Below, piece after piece: positions 21,054 through 33,722 of a DNA stretch of 64,000 bases (position 1 is the stretch's first letter; each line of letters starts with the position of its first letter). Source of the DNA: Otatea glauca (taxonomy: Eukaryota; Streptophyta; Magnoliopsida; Poales; Poaceae). The position numbers were made by a program, and so were the translations under genes. The notes beneath the pieces were generated by a model. It was not told where the DNA came from. It saw nothing but the letters and a program-made list of their open reading frames with translations, and did not search any database. The stretch is taken from assembly GCA_036346275.1 (NCBI GenBank), contig CM070726.1:28183410-28247409 (forward strand), read 5' to 3'.

Positions 21054-22340
21054 ATGATTGCCACTAGGTCGTTGAATGAGATTTTGGGGAGTGAGGAAAC
21101 CCCGGAAACTCACCCTCAGCGAGTGACTTCGGCCACTCCGGCTCAGCCTAATCCAGTCCATCCGATGGCCGCCAGAGGTTCTTCATCGTGTCGTCCAAGT
21201 CGTCGAGATTCTCCGCCCCCGCAAGTCCAAGAAGAAGAAGTTCCAGAAGGGCAGTTGCCAGGTCCACCGACCATGGCCCAAGTGCTTGCAATGATAGAGC
21301 AGGGTCGCCAGACGAATACCCTGTTGCTCCTACAGTTGGTCCAGAACACAACCAACCTTGGTGCTACAAGTGCTAGGCCTGGATTTGGTGAAGCATCCCA
21401 TCAGTCTAGGTTGGGAGAATTCTTGAAGACCCGGCCTCCGACCTTTTCTTCTTCATCAGATCCCCTAGACGCTGATGATTGGTTACGATCCATTGGAAGG
21501 AAATTGACCATTGCTCAATGCAATGATCATGAGAAGGTTCTGTATGCATCGTACCAACTTCAGGGCGCAGCTGCAGTATGGTGGGAAAATTTTCAAGCTA
21601 TAAGGCCCTAAGGTCAGGAAATTACTTGGGACGCCTTGAAGGAAGCCTTCTGGAAGACGCATATCCCTTCAAGTTTGGTGAATTTAAAGAGACGGGAATT
21701 CCTTGATTTGCGTCAAGGAAATATGTCCGTGATGGAGTATCTTCACCGTTTTAATTAACTTGCTCGATATGCGTCATCAAAAGTTAATTCAGAAGCCCGA
21801 AGAATCGAGCATTTCTGGGATAATTGGAACAATGAAGTCAAGCATCTTCTGGCTATTCACGACTTTCAAACACTCGTGGACAAGGCTATTATAGCCGAGC
21901 ATAGTTCACGGGACGGTATGGAGAGTCGTAAGAGGAAGTGGATGGCGCGGAAAGCCGCCAGTCCGAATTTGCCGAGGCCACGCGTTGGTCAGCCGACCAA
22001 TGTTCGACCTCCTCCGCCTCGTCAGCAGCAGCAGAGGCGTCAAGTTCAGGTTTCTCGGCCCTAGTAGCCTTCTGTTCGTCCCTCGAGCAGCAATGAAGGA
22101 AGGACTGCTGGAGTTCAAGGTCAAGCAGCCAGTGTGACCTGTTATCATTGTAAAGAGCGTGAGCATTATGCGAATGCCTACCCTAAAAGAGGTCAAGCTT
22201 CAGGTCAGCAGTCGTCGCAGGGAGCCCTTCAGCGACCCCTAGGTCGACCCCAAGGAGCTGGAAGTTCTCAAGTTTCCAGGCTGTCAACAGCTCCTAATCG
22301 CAGTGCGAATAGCGGTTGTCTTCATCATGTGACCGCCGAA
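21054..22340 (+). pseudogene. GY1 gag (stop-riddled)
   Basis: ATG at 21054 (MIATRSLNEILG). A Gag capsid domain lies at about residues 120-260 (LGEFLKTRPPTFSSS, DADDWLRSIGRKLTIAQCND, YASYQLQGAAAVWWENF), continuing after a TAA at 21609 (TWDALKEAFWKTHIP, LKRREFLDLRQGNMSVMEYL) to a TAA at 21756. A TAG at 22062 precedes the zinc knuckle at about 22137-22178, which reads CYHCKEREHYANAY, so the last cysteine ligand is lost. All parts share one frame. Gag would form the particle and bind RNA. Confidence 0.85.
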
Positions 22341-22724
22341 GAAGCAAGCGAAGCACCGGATGTGGTATTGGGTATGTTTCCTATGCACTCAGTACCTACT
22401 TTGGTATTGTTCGATTCTGGAGCATCGCACTCATTTATTTCTAAGAAGTTTGCCGATCAAAATGACTTAGAAATTGATCTCCTTTCTACCAAAATGATAA
22501 TCTATTCCCCGGGATCAATCATGAATTCCATTAAGTTTTGTCCTAAGGTTAGCATTGAAATAAATGGAGTCATGTTTCATGCTGACCTTATCCTCATAGA
22601 AACTTCAGGGTTAGAAGTAATTCTTGGTATGGATTGGTTGCCTAAGTACAAAGGATGCATAGACTGTGCCAATCGATCCATTTCTTTGGTTAGCCCTGAA
22701 GGAATTCCAGTTCATTTCTCTTCC
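22341..22724 (+). pseudogene. GY1 protease (interrupted by copia-2)
   Basis: Same frame as gag. The catalytic motif LFDSGASHSFIS (Asp codon 22412-22414) and the downstream hydrophobic-GMDWL motif (VILGMDWLPKYKG, about 22617-22655) are present, so the aspartic protease looks structurally whole. The frame is cut by copia-2 after 22724 and resumes at 33723 without phase change; 22720-22724 (CTTCC) is the left target duplication. Confidence 0.85.
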
Positions 22725-24358
22725 TGAAGGACCGAAATGGCGAACAGAGGGGGGGTGAATGGTCGCAAATAAAAATTCCCCCAAAATACTCCAACAAAAA
22801 CCTCGACAAGATCGCTCAAAAGGAATTGTGAAAAACCCGAAAAACTAGACAACTATGTGTACCCCAAGCTTGCATGGATAAGTACCATAAAATATGTGGG
22901 GATTTTTGAGTCACAATCCTGGTTGTCTAGTGTCCAAGATAAAGAGGAATCAATTCAAACTCTTGCTTTTAGAAAGGACATCAATTCAAATCACAAAAGT
23001 CACTTTCAGAAAAGCAAAAGCAGAATTCCCAGAACTTGTCCTCAATTTGCACAGGAGGTTGGTGGGTTTCTGTAGCTCACAAAATTTTGAGACTTTTTCT
23101 CCCTGTGAGCATCAGAGTCTTGAAGAAGTCCACCAAATTTCTCCTCAAAAAGCCTTACAGAAAAAACACGAAAAATCGAAGAACACAGTCTGGTCAAGAA
23201 CTTCGAGCAGAACGTTTGGGGCTCGGTTTTCACCTCATGGCGCCCAAACGGAACAACAAGTGAACTCGAAAATTTTTCTGCAAGCGGATATCAGAGTCCC
23301 GCACCTCCTCCAACAAGAATCACTCAAAAAGGATTTTTATATATTTTTACAAAAATCAAAAACTGACTGCTGAGCGAAGAACAAGTTCAGAACAAAGTTG
23401 GAACTTGAAAGAAAAGATGTTCTCTACTCAATCCAAGAGTGCAAAAGAGATGTAAAACCATATGAACACACTCAAAACATCCAAGAACAGCAGCATTTAG
23501 AAGGAGGGGAGGCAAATCCAAATTACTTGAAAGTAAATTGCGGGAATGTAATTGCGGGAAAGTAAATGCTGAATTTAAATTGCGTAAAGTAAAGACATAA
23601 TGTAAATGCGCAAAATAAATTCAGAGGTGGATGAATAAAACTTTCATTTCTGGAAGGGGAGGTTACAAAGCCTCACATTCATGTAGGCAAAGCTCAAATG
23701 AGCATAAAAAACCTCAACACCTTCAAGGAGAGGAGGCTACCCCTCCACCCCTATTTATACTACTCTTGGGCCACCTACCACCCTTGGATGAGTCCCTCAA
23801 CCCTAGAGCACTCATCTAAGGGCTAGGATTAACCCACACACAGCCATGCAAGGGCTAACCCAAAACCCACACACATACCGGGTTTTCTTGCACGGTTTTC
23901 AAAGCATACTACCTAGACCCGCTAACCTATCAACTAGACCTCAATCCGACGGCCCTCATTGATCCACGCGGCATCTAGCTAGCATCAACTCCTTTCCTTG
24001 TCTTCTTGACTTAGCCGGACTCCATCTCCGATCATCTTCCGCGATCTCCCAACCGTCTGGACCTCCGCGCTCCTCGCCTAGTCCGGTCATCCTTCGCCTC
24101 ACCATGACCTAGCACCGTCGTCCCGCAACCATCAAAAACAAGGAAACTCCTCACATAGCAATGCCCACAAAGATGTGCAATAAACCATGCAACTCATCAC
24201 TACCGCGTCCATCGACCCAGATCGCCACTCTGGCAGAGACAACTCAAATTGTTTCATTTTGAAAATCAATCCAAATCAAACTCAAACTTGAGCACAACTT
24301 GCTCAAATAAAGTCAAATACTCATCACAAACATAGATGGACCTCCACATGGTCCTTCA
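22725..24358 (-). repeat. copia-2 3' LTR (1634 bp)
   Basis: Bounded by TGAAGGACC and GGTCCTTCA. Nearly the same as 32096-33717; many of the differences I noticed are homopolymer lengths, with this copy longer. The adjacent polypurine tract (24359-24369) marks it as the downstream LTR. Confidence 0.94.
23751..23759 (-). promoter_or_regulatory. copia-2 3' LTR TATA box
   Basis: The minus strand reads TATAAATAG, at the same place as in the other two copia LTRs. Confidence 0.6.
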
Positions 24359-26160
24359 ATCTCCCCCTTGATGAGTATATTGACAAACCATACAAAAGGC
24401 ATAAATTTGAGTTTGAAGAAAATGAAGAAGAAAGCAATTTTCAGTTGCAAAGTCAAACTTGGTCCAAAGATAGAAATTAGAACCATGACCAAGTTGACGA
24501 AGAGGAATTCAGATTTTAGAGTTAAATTTAAGAAAGAGCAAGTTTTCAACAAAACTCTAAAATCCAACTAAACATGTCAAATGTGATTATGAGATTATGA
24601 TCCAACAGTAGTAGCATAGTTTTACAAAGATCATAATAACCAAATAAGCATTCACATTTTATCTTTTAGTGATGCCTTTTCTACGTTATCTCCCCTTTTG
24701 GCAATATAGGCATCAATTTTTTTATGTATGCATGAAATGCAATCGAAAAAGCTTTGAGGATTATCAATTGATCAAAATGGAAGGATATTACACCAAGCTT
24801 GTCAATTTGAAGATGACTAAACTAAGACATGTCCAAGTGCAAATCTGAGCTTAGTTTTGAATATTTCATTTTAGCAAGATTTGACAAGTGCAACACTTAG
24901 CTTTAGTTTCAAAAATAGAAGAATAGCCACTCTAAGGATCAAAAGGAAAACCTAGAGTTCAACCTACTCAACACGTTGGGGAATCTAGAAGAGCATACAA
25001 GGTCCTTGGGCTCATTTATCACTTAATGCAAATTTTGATTTATCATCATACAAGACATAGCGGGTGCAAATGTTTGACATTATTTGCATTCTTTACCCAC
25101 ATATGTCTTTGTTTTTAATTTATTTGCATTTTCTTTTGACAACCAATTGACTCAAGCCGTATCGACCATCTCAAGATGAGCTCTTAAGAGGATGGTCTAG
25201 GTCAAACACGATGTATTCCAAGTTCATCCCAAGTGCAATGGGAAGCGGTCTTGTGAATACAAGGTGTTGAGTCGTATGTGCACAAGAAGAGTCAATTTTG
25301 TTTAATTTTCATTTTTAGCACAACGATTCATGAGCAATTGAAGGACTCTGCATGGATCAAACTAGTTTCACCCAAGTTGCTATAGGGACTCTAGAGAACT
25401 CCTAAATTTCTCAAATTATGGCACAAACCTCTAGAGAAGAAACCTAGCAAGTAAAAGCAACAAGTTTCATCAAGTTTTTTTTCATTTAAGGCTTATTTCA
25501 TTTTTAAGCTTAGCAAGTTAAATGAACTTGGACATACCTAAGCTAGTGATTTTCTTCAAATGATGTAGCATGGTGTATAGCATGAAGAAGAAATCAATTG
25601 CATAATAGACAAAGCTCATAAAACAGAAAATGCAGTCTAAATGCAATGCATGAACAGATTCCCAAACTCCCCTCAACAAATGAATCAATTTTAAGCTCAA
25701 ATCTGGTTAAAGTTGAGTTATTATCAAGATTAGGCATAAAGAAAACCGAATGAACTCAATAATAACAGAAAAACAGAATGAGGAGAAGAAGTCGAAAGCT
25801 GCAAACTGGATGGCTATAGAGCATAGAAAAGATAGAAGAGACTCACTACGGCTCGGACTCGCTCTTATCTTCCCAAAGGTGACATAGGGAAGGCGACTCT
25901 AGATCCCAACTAAGGAGTGCACAGACCTGTCTACCAGGAGGCCCAATACCGCTAGACTTATAAGGCGTGAGGGAACTCAACCTAGAGAGAAGAGAGAACG
26001 ACTAATCACGCATGATAGCAACCTAAAGCACAAGATAAGAGGTCAATGCAAGGCATGCAGAAGTCTAAGTGAATGAACTCAACTCAAGAAAACAAGCCCA
26101 AAGTCACCGGAAGAAACACAAAGAAAAGAAAAGCTGGAAGAAAACATATAATACATAATA
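24359..26160 (-). other. copia-2 non-coding tail with polypurine tract
   Basis: The minus-strand CAAGGGGGAGAT abuts the LTR. The remaining 1.8 kb up to the RNase H end has no convincing gene. It is collinear with the copia-1 tail (4556-5636 plus 15797-16535), so the region has been kept in both copies although it codes for nothing I can read. Confidence 0.75.
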
Positions 26161-27560
26161 TACAAACTAGCTCCCCCTCACGAAAGGCCGTAGGGCTCAC
26201 GACTCAAGCTCACTCCTCAAGGCAACAAATCTGGAGCTATCCAAAGGCTTGGTGAAAATATCGGCTAGCGAAGGTCACTCTCACGAATCAAGCGCGATAT
26301 CTCCCTTCTCCACATGGTCTCTAAGGAAGTGATATCTAATATCAATGTGCTTGGTCAGGGAATGTTGCTTTGGGTTTTTAGCAATGCAAATAGCTGAAGT
26401 GTTGTCACGAGAAAAGTGGCACACTCTCTATCTCTAACCCATAGTCCCGTAAGGTCGATCTCATCCAGAGCACTGCTCTGAGAATCGGCTGTGACAACAT
26501 ACTCGGCCTCGTGATGGGTGTGCAACTCGGATGCTTCCTAGATGACCAAGAAACAAGAGAAGTGCCAATGAATTGGCAAGTGCGAAGTGCTCTTCCTATC
26601 TATCCTCTGACCCGACAAAGTCGGCATCGGAAAAAGCTCTAAGAGATAGACAAGAAGGCGAAGAGTACCAAATACCATAATCGGTGGTAGCACGAAGGTA
26701 CTGAAAATGCGCTTGACCTTTGGCGGTGAGAGGCGCGAGGAGAAGCTTGAAATCGAGCGCCTGAGACACACAATGAAATGTATGTCCGGCCTCGAAGCGG
26801 TGAGGTACAAGAGGAGCCGATCATGCTCGAAACTCCTTTTGATCGCGAGGCTCACCATCCTCATCGGGCTCGAGGACGATGGTGGTGGCCATAGGAGTCA
26901 TCACCGGCTTCCCATCAGACATGTCGAAGCGCCTCAGGAGGTCACGGGTATATTTGCCTTGATGCAAGAAAGTACCCTCCCGAGTCTGCTTGATTTGGAA
27001 GCCAAGAAAGTAGCTCAACTCGCCCATCATACTCATCTCAAACTCTGTGCTCATCACCTCAGAAAACTGAGACACAAGCGAATGAGATGAGCCACCAAAA
27101 ATTATATCGTCCACATAAATCTGGACAAGAAGAAAATGAGACTCATGGTGTCTGGTGAACAGAGTTTTGTCTACTATGCCCATTTTGAAGTCATGGCTGA
27201 GAAGATAAGACTTGAGCCTCTCATACCATGCTCTGGGGGCCTGCTTGAGTCCATACAAAGCTTTGGAAAGCTTGTATACATGACTCGGAAACTTGGGGTT
27301 CTCGAATCCTGGAGGTTGTTTGACATAAACCTCTTCTCAATATAGCCATTGAGGAATGCACTCTTGACATCCATTTGATAGAGCTTGAAGCCCTGGGATG
27401 CAGAGAATGCAAGCAGGATCCTAATAGCCTCTAGTCTAGCTACAGGGGCAAAGGTCTCCTCAAAGTCAAGACCCTCAACACGAGAAAAGCCACATGCAAC
27501 TAGCCTAGCCTTGTTGCGAATGACAACCCCATCCTCACTCTGCTTGTTTTGAACACCCAC
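26161..27560 (-). pseudogene. copia-2 reverse transcriptase and RNase H (degenerate)
   Basis: Reading on the minus strand from about 27560: RT start (SEDGVVIRNKARLVACGFS, EETFAPVARLEAIRILLAFS). The first catalytic block YQMDVKSAFLNG is intact here, unlike in copia-1. After a frameshift, ALYGLKQAPRAW-like sequence and the second catalytic motif YVDDIIFGG (about 27108-27134) follow. RNase H pieces appear in several frames (LYLTASRPDIHF about 26810, DRKSTS about 26600, then KHIDIRYHFLRDHVE about 26310-26350). At least four frameshifts. Not functional. Confidence 0.88.
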
Positions 27561-28321
27561 TTGGTCCCAATGACATTATGACCGGATGGGGCTCGACAAG
27601 TGCCATACCTTGTTCCTCTCAAAGTTCTCAAGTTCCTCATGCATAGCATTAATCCACGATTCATCGGATAATGCATGAGAAACATCTTCGGCTCAAAGGA
27701 GGCAACGAAAGGCGAGTGGAGGCGGAATGGACAAACTGATTTTGAGCGAGTGCGCGCTCAAGCAGATCACCAATGATCGATCGGTGGATGAGCTTCTGGA
27801 TATGACGGGAGGACGAGAAGTAGTGGCCTCTACCTCATGCACGAGAAGAGGTAGGAGCGAGCCACTCATTTGAAGGAGAGTCGGAAGGCAAGGGTGGTCA
27901 CTCCGAGGTGCGAAATGGAAGCAGGAGGCACCTCGGTATAGAGGCTGGATCCGGTGGAACACCATCATCTCCATCATCCTCATCTTCTACAAAGATGGTC
28001 TCGGAGGGATAAGAAGAGCACGAAATATCGAGGTCTAGCTCACAGGCTAGCCTCATCAAAGGTCACATCACAGTCTCTATGATCCTATGCGCATCAACAC
28101 TCCGGACCCTATAGCTACGAGAAGAAGTCGAGTAACCTAGAAAGATACCATCGGAAGAGCGAGACTCAAACTTATCTAGGTTACAGGACTTTAAGATAAA
28201 ACACTTGCAACCAAAACGCGAAAATGAGACACACCTGGGCTTTCGCCCATACCTCAACTCATAAGAAGTGCGATGCAAATGTGCTCTCAAAAACACGCGA
28301 TTAGAAACATGGCAGCGGTAG
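27561..28321 (-). pseudogene. copia-2 integrase C-terminal region and linker (degenerate)
   Basis: The minus strand reads FLRAHLHRTSYELRYGRKP and FGCKCFILKS, then GIFLGYSTSSRSYRV (about 28120-28290), the copia integrase C-terminal signature, followed by an acidic and proline-rich linker in broken frames. It corresponds to copia-1 2398-3061. Confidence 0.75.
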
Positions 28322-29404
28322 CTATAGCCTCACCCAAAACTTCCTAGGAGTCTTGACTCGTCTAGCATCGTCTGGCCATCTCAACGTGGTCCTGTTCTTC
28401 CTTTCCACTACGCCATTCTGCTGAGGGGCGTAGGGAGAAGAGAACTGATGCTCTAAACCAGACTCCACACAAAAACTCTCAAAGTAGGAATTCTTGAACT
28501 CCGTGCCATTATCACTGCGTATAGCTCGTAATGCACCTGGGAGCTCAATAGACAACCTACTGATCAAACCCCTGAAGTGAGAAAAGTCTCATCCTTGAGG
28601 CCATGAAGAATACCCAAGAGAATCTAGAAAAATCATCAACGATGACAAGAACATACCACTTCCCTCCTGCTGACTGCACTCTAGCTAGACCAACAGTGTC
28701 CATATGTAAAAGCTGTCCTGGTGCATCAGTCATCACTACGGTGACTGGAGGATGAGAAGCAGTAACCATCTTGCCATGTCGGCAAGGAGAGCAAACTAAG
28801 TCTTTGACCATCTTGAGTTTGGGCAAACCCCGAACGAGATCATGGTCGCTAACTCGGGTCAAATGATCAAAACCAATGTGACCAAGTCTCCTATGCGAAT
28901 GAGAGATCACGGGACTCGAAGCAATCAAACATCGAAGAGAGTCTCGGAAGAAGCGAAAAATCAGCACGAAAGACTCTCCCAAATCTAGAAATCCATAAAC
29001 TAACCTCTCGATGAATCAAGGATTCTACAGGCATTACTCTTGAAGCTTACCTCGAAAGAGTCATCGATAAGTTGAGAAGCAGAGAGCAGATTGTATTGCG
29101 ACTTACTTACTAAGGCAACATCTTTAAGAATGAAATTTTGGTTAATGCGGATGGTACCTTTAGCAATGACTCTACGAAGATGCATCCCCAAAAGTGATTA
29201 ACTCATCACCGGGGCTCGGACTAGGAAGAGAACCAACGAAAATCTCCGGTCATATGGCGAGAACAACCGAGTCAACAATCCAAACATCGCCCTTCCCATC
29301 AAGCGAACCCGATCAAGACACAGAGAGAAAGATGACTCGATCTTGGGATAGAGTGAAGACTTAGGAACCCAATCTTGAACCATACGACACCTCAGTACCA
29401 CCAC
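28322..29404 (-). pseudogene. copia-2 protease, GAG-pre-integrase and integrase core (degenerate)
   Basis: The protease site (about 29255-29270) keeps the aspartate codon (WIVDS) but a one-base deletion right after it destroys the frame, a different lesion from that in copia-1. The HHCC domain is readable (HRRLGHIGFDHL, LVCSPCRHGK about 28780-28900). The integrase core shows HMDTVGLARVQ, RSDNGTEFKNSYFE and PQQNGVVERKNRT (about 28400-28710), so all three acidic residues can be located, but in two frames. Confidence 0.85.
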
Positions 29405-32042
29405 GGAAGAAGGCGGACTCGAGTGTCTCTCTGACGCTCAACTCTCACACGATCAGAGCAACTCGTAGATAATCTAGGAGTCAAAGCTGGGTTGCACGCC
29501 GTGGTGCAAAAGCGGACCATCCCGAGAAGGTGCTGGATCTCCTACCGAAAACACTCACACCGCTGATATCTACCTCGATGGGAAAAGCGAGGAATATCAA
29601 GAGGACGGTGGAAAGATCGACTACGAACAGCTCGGGACTAAAACTCGAAGAACTAGCATGAAAACCAAGTCACGGGCGCCGCCCAAAAGCAGCGACTCTC
29701 TAACTTTGTCTAGAAGCGGTGTGTGTCTTAGGAGCACTCAAAGTCAGGGATGACCTGAATACCCTAAGAGCGACAACACGCTCACACCGAGTGATCTTGG
29801 CGCGCTCAAGCGTAAATCTACTAGGTGACCATCCTTCTTACTGAAGGTGCATGTGTTCGCCTTGCTAGAGGCGAAGCAATAGGAGTAACACCCTTACGGT
29901 CGGAAGTCCTATGGACAACCCAGTGAGACCTAAACACGGTGGTACTCACTGGGAGCTACCACAATCTCACCACTCTTGGAGCCGCGCACTATGGTGGGAG
30001 GATGCGCGAGCGTGCTCAAGGGATCAAATCCTAGACCTTGATTGAATCTACTAATCTTGGATTGGTCTAGAATAAGATTGAGCTTCTTCTTGCCTCCAAC
30101 AAACTTCTCGAGAGTGCTCATAAGATCTGGCAATCTCGGAAGAAAGAAGCACAAGAAGAGCAGGGGAAGGAGAGGAAGAAGAACCGGAAAGATGAGCTCT
30201 CTCAAGACGTGCATTTTCTCCTCAAAGACGGCTGCCTCAATCTTGAGGGCCTTACAAGAAACGCAAGGAGCATCTCTAATTCTATGGGCTTGGTCTTCTA
30301 ATTTCTTCCTAAGCTCGACATGGATTTTATCCAAGTCCCCACAATCTCGATTACATCGCAAGCAATATTTTTGTGACTTATCTAGTAAGTCCTTAGCAAG
30401 TTTAGCACACTTGACATTCAGGGTTTCATTGTCAAGTTTTAATTGCTTCTGACCCTCACATGGTATTTGGGTCCTTAGAAGCATGTGATTCAAGTTCATT
30501 GTTTCTAGCGAAAGCTTCCTAAGGTGTTCGCTCATGGCATCAATTTGGCAAGCAATTTAGGGCAATTAGAGCATGATGGAGTGGAGTGAGCATGAAGAAA
30601 ACTAGCCTCAACGGGAATAGCATCAACAGAACTAATGCTAGCATTCTTCAACCTAAGACCATCAAGTTCAACAAGCACACTATCATGTATGGTCCTTAGG
30701 TTCTCCAACTCCACAAGAATAGCATCACACAAAGAGCAATCATCGGTGACTCGGGAGGAGAAGATCTAAGTGAAGCTAACTCCGAGTCAAGGTACCTACT
30801 TCCTTCTCAAGCTCCGTACACCTAGCTCTAGCTCTAGCATGAAATTTTCCTAATTTGCGAAAGCTTCGTTGAGCTGGTCATAGGAGGGTACCTCGTCCGA
30901 GTCATTTGTAGAGCTCTGAGTCGTGATGTCGTTGGTGTCGGCCATGAAGCACATGCTTGGAGAAGTCGCCGCCTTTCTTCTCTTGCGGATCATCCTCGCC
31001 TCGTCGCTCCATGTCTCCGTGTCGGAGAGGTTGATGTCGTCAAGCGTGGCGAGGACGCGGTGGAAGAACTTCTTGTTCTTGGAGAAGATGCGGTACTTCT
31101 TCTCGTGCGCCGATTCACGAACTGGAGGCTTCTTGTTGCGGTTCTTGTCGGTGTAGTCGTTCTTGCCCGAACCGCCAACGTCGTTCTTGCCCTTCTCCGG
31201 CTTTGGGACAGTTACCGAATGTGGTTGGGGCCACCACACTCAAGCGGTGATCATGCCACCTCTCTCCTCTCTCTCACCCTCTTGTATGCATGAGAAAACT
31301 TGCGGCGAGAAGAGCAAGCTCATTTTCTGAAATTTTTCCAGTTGGTCATCGCTTAGCTCGCAAAGGGCGGAAAGAGAGAAACCAATAGAAGGATCGGAAG
31401 AAGAAGATCAATGGGATCGGTGACCAAAGCCATCGATCGAGATTTCGTCTTAGGAGGCGACATCGATCTCATGAGTCTTGAGGCGGGAATAAAGCCCGTC
31501 AAGAGTCGAGTCGATAAGTCGGTGGTGTCCTTGATGGTGGTCACCTTCATCTCCCAAACCCGAAGGTCGAGTGCGGTCAAGAAATGCGAGCATTGTTCGA
31601 GTCGAGGTATATGCAACCAAGCTGCTCGGAGGTCGCTCAAAATCTTTGTAAACCGACCAAAACACTCGTCGAGACTCTCACGGTAGCGTTGATCAAACTT
31701 GTTGTACTCGCGCTTGGCGAATCTGCCTCACGGTCTTGATTTGAGTAGAGCCCTCATGGTAAGCATCGAGGTTACCCAAATCTCGTGAGCGGAGCGAAGG
31801 TGAAAATCTATCATACTCACATGGCTAAGACCCTATGAGAATGTTCCTTGCCTTAGCATTCGCCTCAACGTCAACCATATTGATGGCGTGACATTTTCAT
31901 CGCGAGGAACCTCATACGGGAGTTTCACCTTACGCCATATCGGTAGCCACAGGCGATGATGTATGACTCCATCAGGATTTCCAAAAGGAAAATCAACTCC
32001 ATTAAAGATGGGAGGCTTGGTGGAATATTTGTCCGTCGCCAT
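29405..32042 (-). pseudogene. copia-2 gag (degenerate, long)
   Basis: Starts at 32042 on the minus strand, about 50 bases from the LTR, with MATDKYSTKPPIFNGVDF, a start typical of Sirevirus Gag. A UBN2-type capsid domain follows in two frames (about 31350-31670), then a lysine-rich stretch ending in CFMADTND and a Ser/Asp-rich part (30850-31239). A long heptad-rich region follows (29930-30732, SEHLRKLSLETMNLNHMLLR). The zinc knuckle at about 29820-29860 reads CTFSKKDGH, so the second cysteine is lost. Several frameshifts. Confidence 0.82.
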
Positions 32043-32079
32043 GGCTCTTGAGACCGGTCAAGATCTAGAAAGAGCAGAA

Positions 32080-32093
32080 CCGGCTCGATACCA
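32080..32093 (-). promoter_or_regulatory. copia-2 primer-binding site
   Basis: On the minus strand, TGGTATCGAGCCGG lies next to the 5' LTR. It resembles the Met-tRNA-type site with one base missing relative to TGGTATCAGAGCC. Confidence 0.75.
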
Positions 32094-32095
32094 AT

Positions 32096-33717
32096 TGAAG
32101 GACCGAAATGGCGAGCAGAGGGGGTGAATGGTCGCAAATAAAAATTCCCCAAAATACTCCAACAAAAACCTCGACAAGATCGCTCAAAAGGAATTGTGAA
32201 AAACCGAAAAACTAGACAACTATGTGTACCCCAAGCTTGCATGAATAAGTACCATAAAATATGTGGGGATTTTGAGTCACAATCCTGGTTGTCTAGTGTC
32301 CAAGATAAAGAGGAATCAATTCAAACTCTTGCTTTTAGAAAGGACATCAATTCAAATCACAAAAGTCACTTTCAGAAAAGCAAAAGCAGAATTCCCAGAA
32401 CTTGTCCTCAATTTGCACAGGAGGTTGGTGGGTTTCTGTAGCTCACAAAATTTTGAGACTTTTTCTCCTGTGAGCATCAGAGTCTTGAAGAACTCCACCA
32501 AATTTCTCCTCAAAAAGCCTTACAGAAAAAACACGAAAAATCGAAGAACACAGTCTGGTCAAGAACTTCGAGCAGAACGTTTGGGGCTCAGTTTTCACCT
32601 CATGGCGCCCAAACGGTACAACAAGTGAACTCAAAATTTTTCTGCAAGCGGATATCAGAGGCCCGCACCTCCTCCAACAAGAATCACTCAAAAGGATTTT
32701 CTATATTTTTAAAAAATCAAACACTGACTGCTGCGCGAAGAACAAGTTCAGAACAAAGTTGGAACTTGAAAGAAAAGATGTTCTCTACTCAATCCAAGAG
32801 TGCAAAGAGATGTAAAACCATATGAACACACTCAAAACATCCAAGAACAGCAGCATTTAGAAGGAGGAGGCAAATCCAAATTACTTGAAAGTAAATTGCG
32901 GGAATGTAATTGCGGAAAGTAAATGCTGAATTTAAATTGCGTAAAGTAAAGACATAATGTAAATCATAAAATAAATTCAGAGGTGGATGAATAAAACTTT
33001 CATTTCTGGAAGGAGGTTACAAAGCCTCACATTCATGTGGGCAAAGCTCAAATGAGCATAAAAACCTCAACACCTTCAAGGAGAGGAGGCTACCCTCCAC
33101 CCCTATTTATACTACTCTTGGGCCACCTACCACCCTTGGATGAGTCCCTCAACCCTAGAGCACTCATCTAAGGGCTAGGATTAACCCACACACACAGCCA
33201 TGCAAGGGCTAACCCAAAACCCACACACATACCGGGTTTTCTTGCACGGTTTTCAAAGCATACTACCTAGACCCGCTAACCTATCAACTAGACCTCAATC
33301 AAGCGGCCCTCATTGATCCACGCGGCATCTAGCTAGCATCAACTCCTTTCCTTGTCTTCTTGAATTGCCCGGACTCCATCTCCGATCATCTTCCGGTGAT
33401 CTCCCAACCGTCTGGACCTCCGACGCTCCTCGCCTAGTCCCGGTCATCCTTCGCCTCACCATGACCTAGCACCGTCGTCCTGCAACCATCAAAAACAAGG
33501 AAACTCCTCACATAGCAATGCCCACAAAGATGTGCAATAAACCATGCAACTCATCACTACCGCGTCCATACGACCGGTACTGCCACTCCTGGCAGAGACA
33601 ACTCAAATTGTTTCATTTTGAAAATCAATCCAAATCAAACTCAAACTTGAGCACAACTTGCTCAAATAAAGTCAAATACTCATCACAAACATGGATGGAC
33701 CTCCACATGGTCCTTCA
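32096..33717 (-). repeat. copia-2 5' LTR (1622 bp)
   Basis: Same ends as the 3' LTR. Right neighbour is the target duplication CTTCC and GY1 pol. Homopolymer runs are repeatedly shorter than in the 3' LTR (for example the G run near 32116). Confidence 0.94.
33103..33111 (-). promoter_or_regulatory. copia-2 5' LTR TATA box
   Basis: The minus strand reads TATAAATAG; this LTR would drive transcription of the element. Confidence 0.62.
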
Positions 33718-33722
33718 CTTCC

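Larger units (their letters stand above)
22725..33717 (-). mobile_element. Ty1/copia element copia-2 (Sirevirus-like), full length, minus strand
   Basis: LTRs at 22725-24358 and 32096-33717, a polypurine tract and a primer-binding site at the expected LTR edges, and a perfect CTTCC duplication (22720-22724 and 33718-33722) define a complete insertion of 10993 bp. Gene order on the minus strand is gag, protease, integrase, RT, RNase H, then about 1.8 kb without genes. It inserted into GY1 and so is younger than GY1. All genes are frameshifted. Related to copia-1. Confidence 0.95.
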
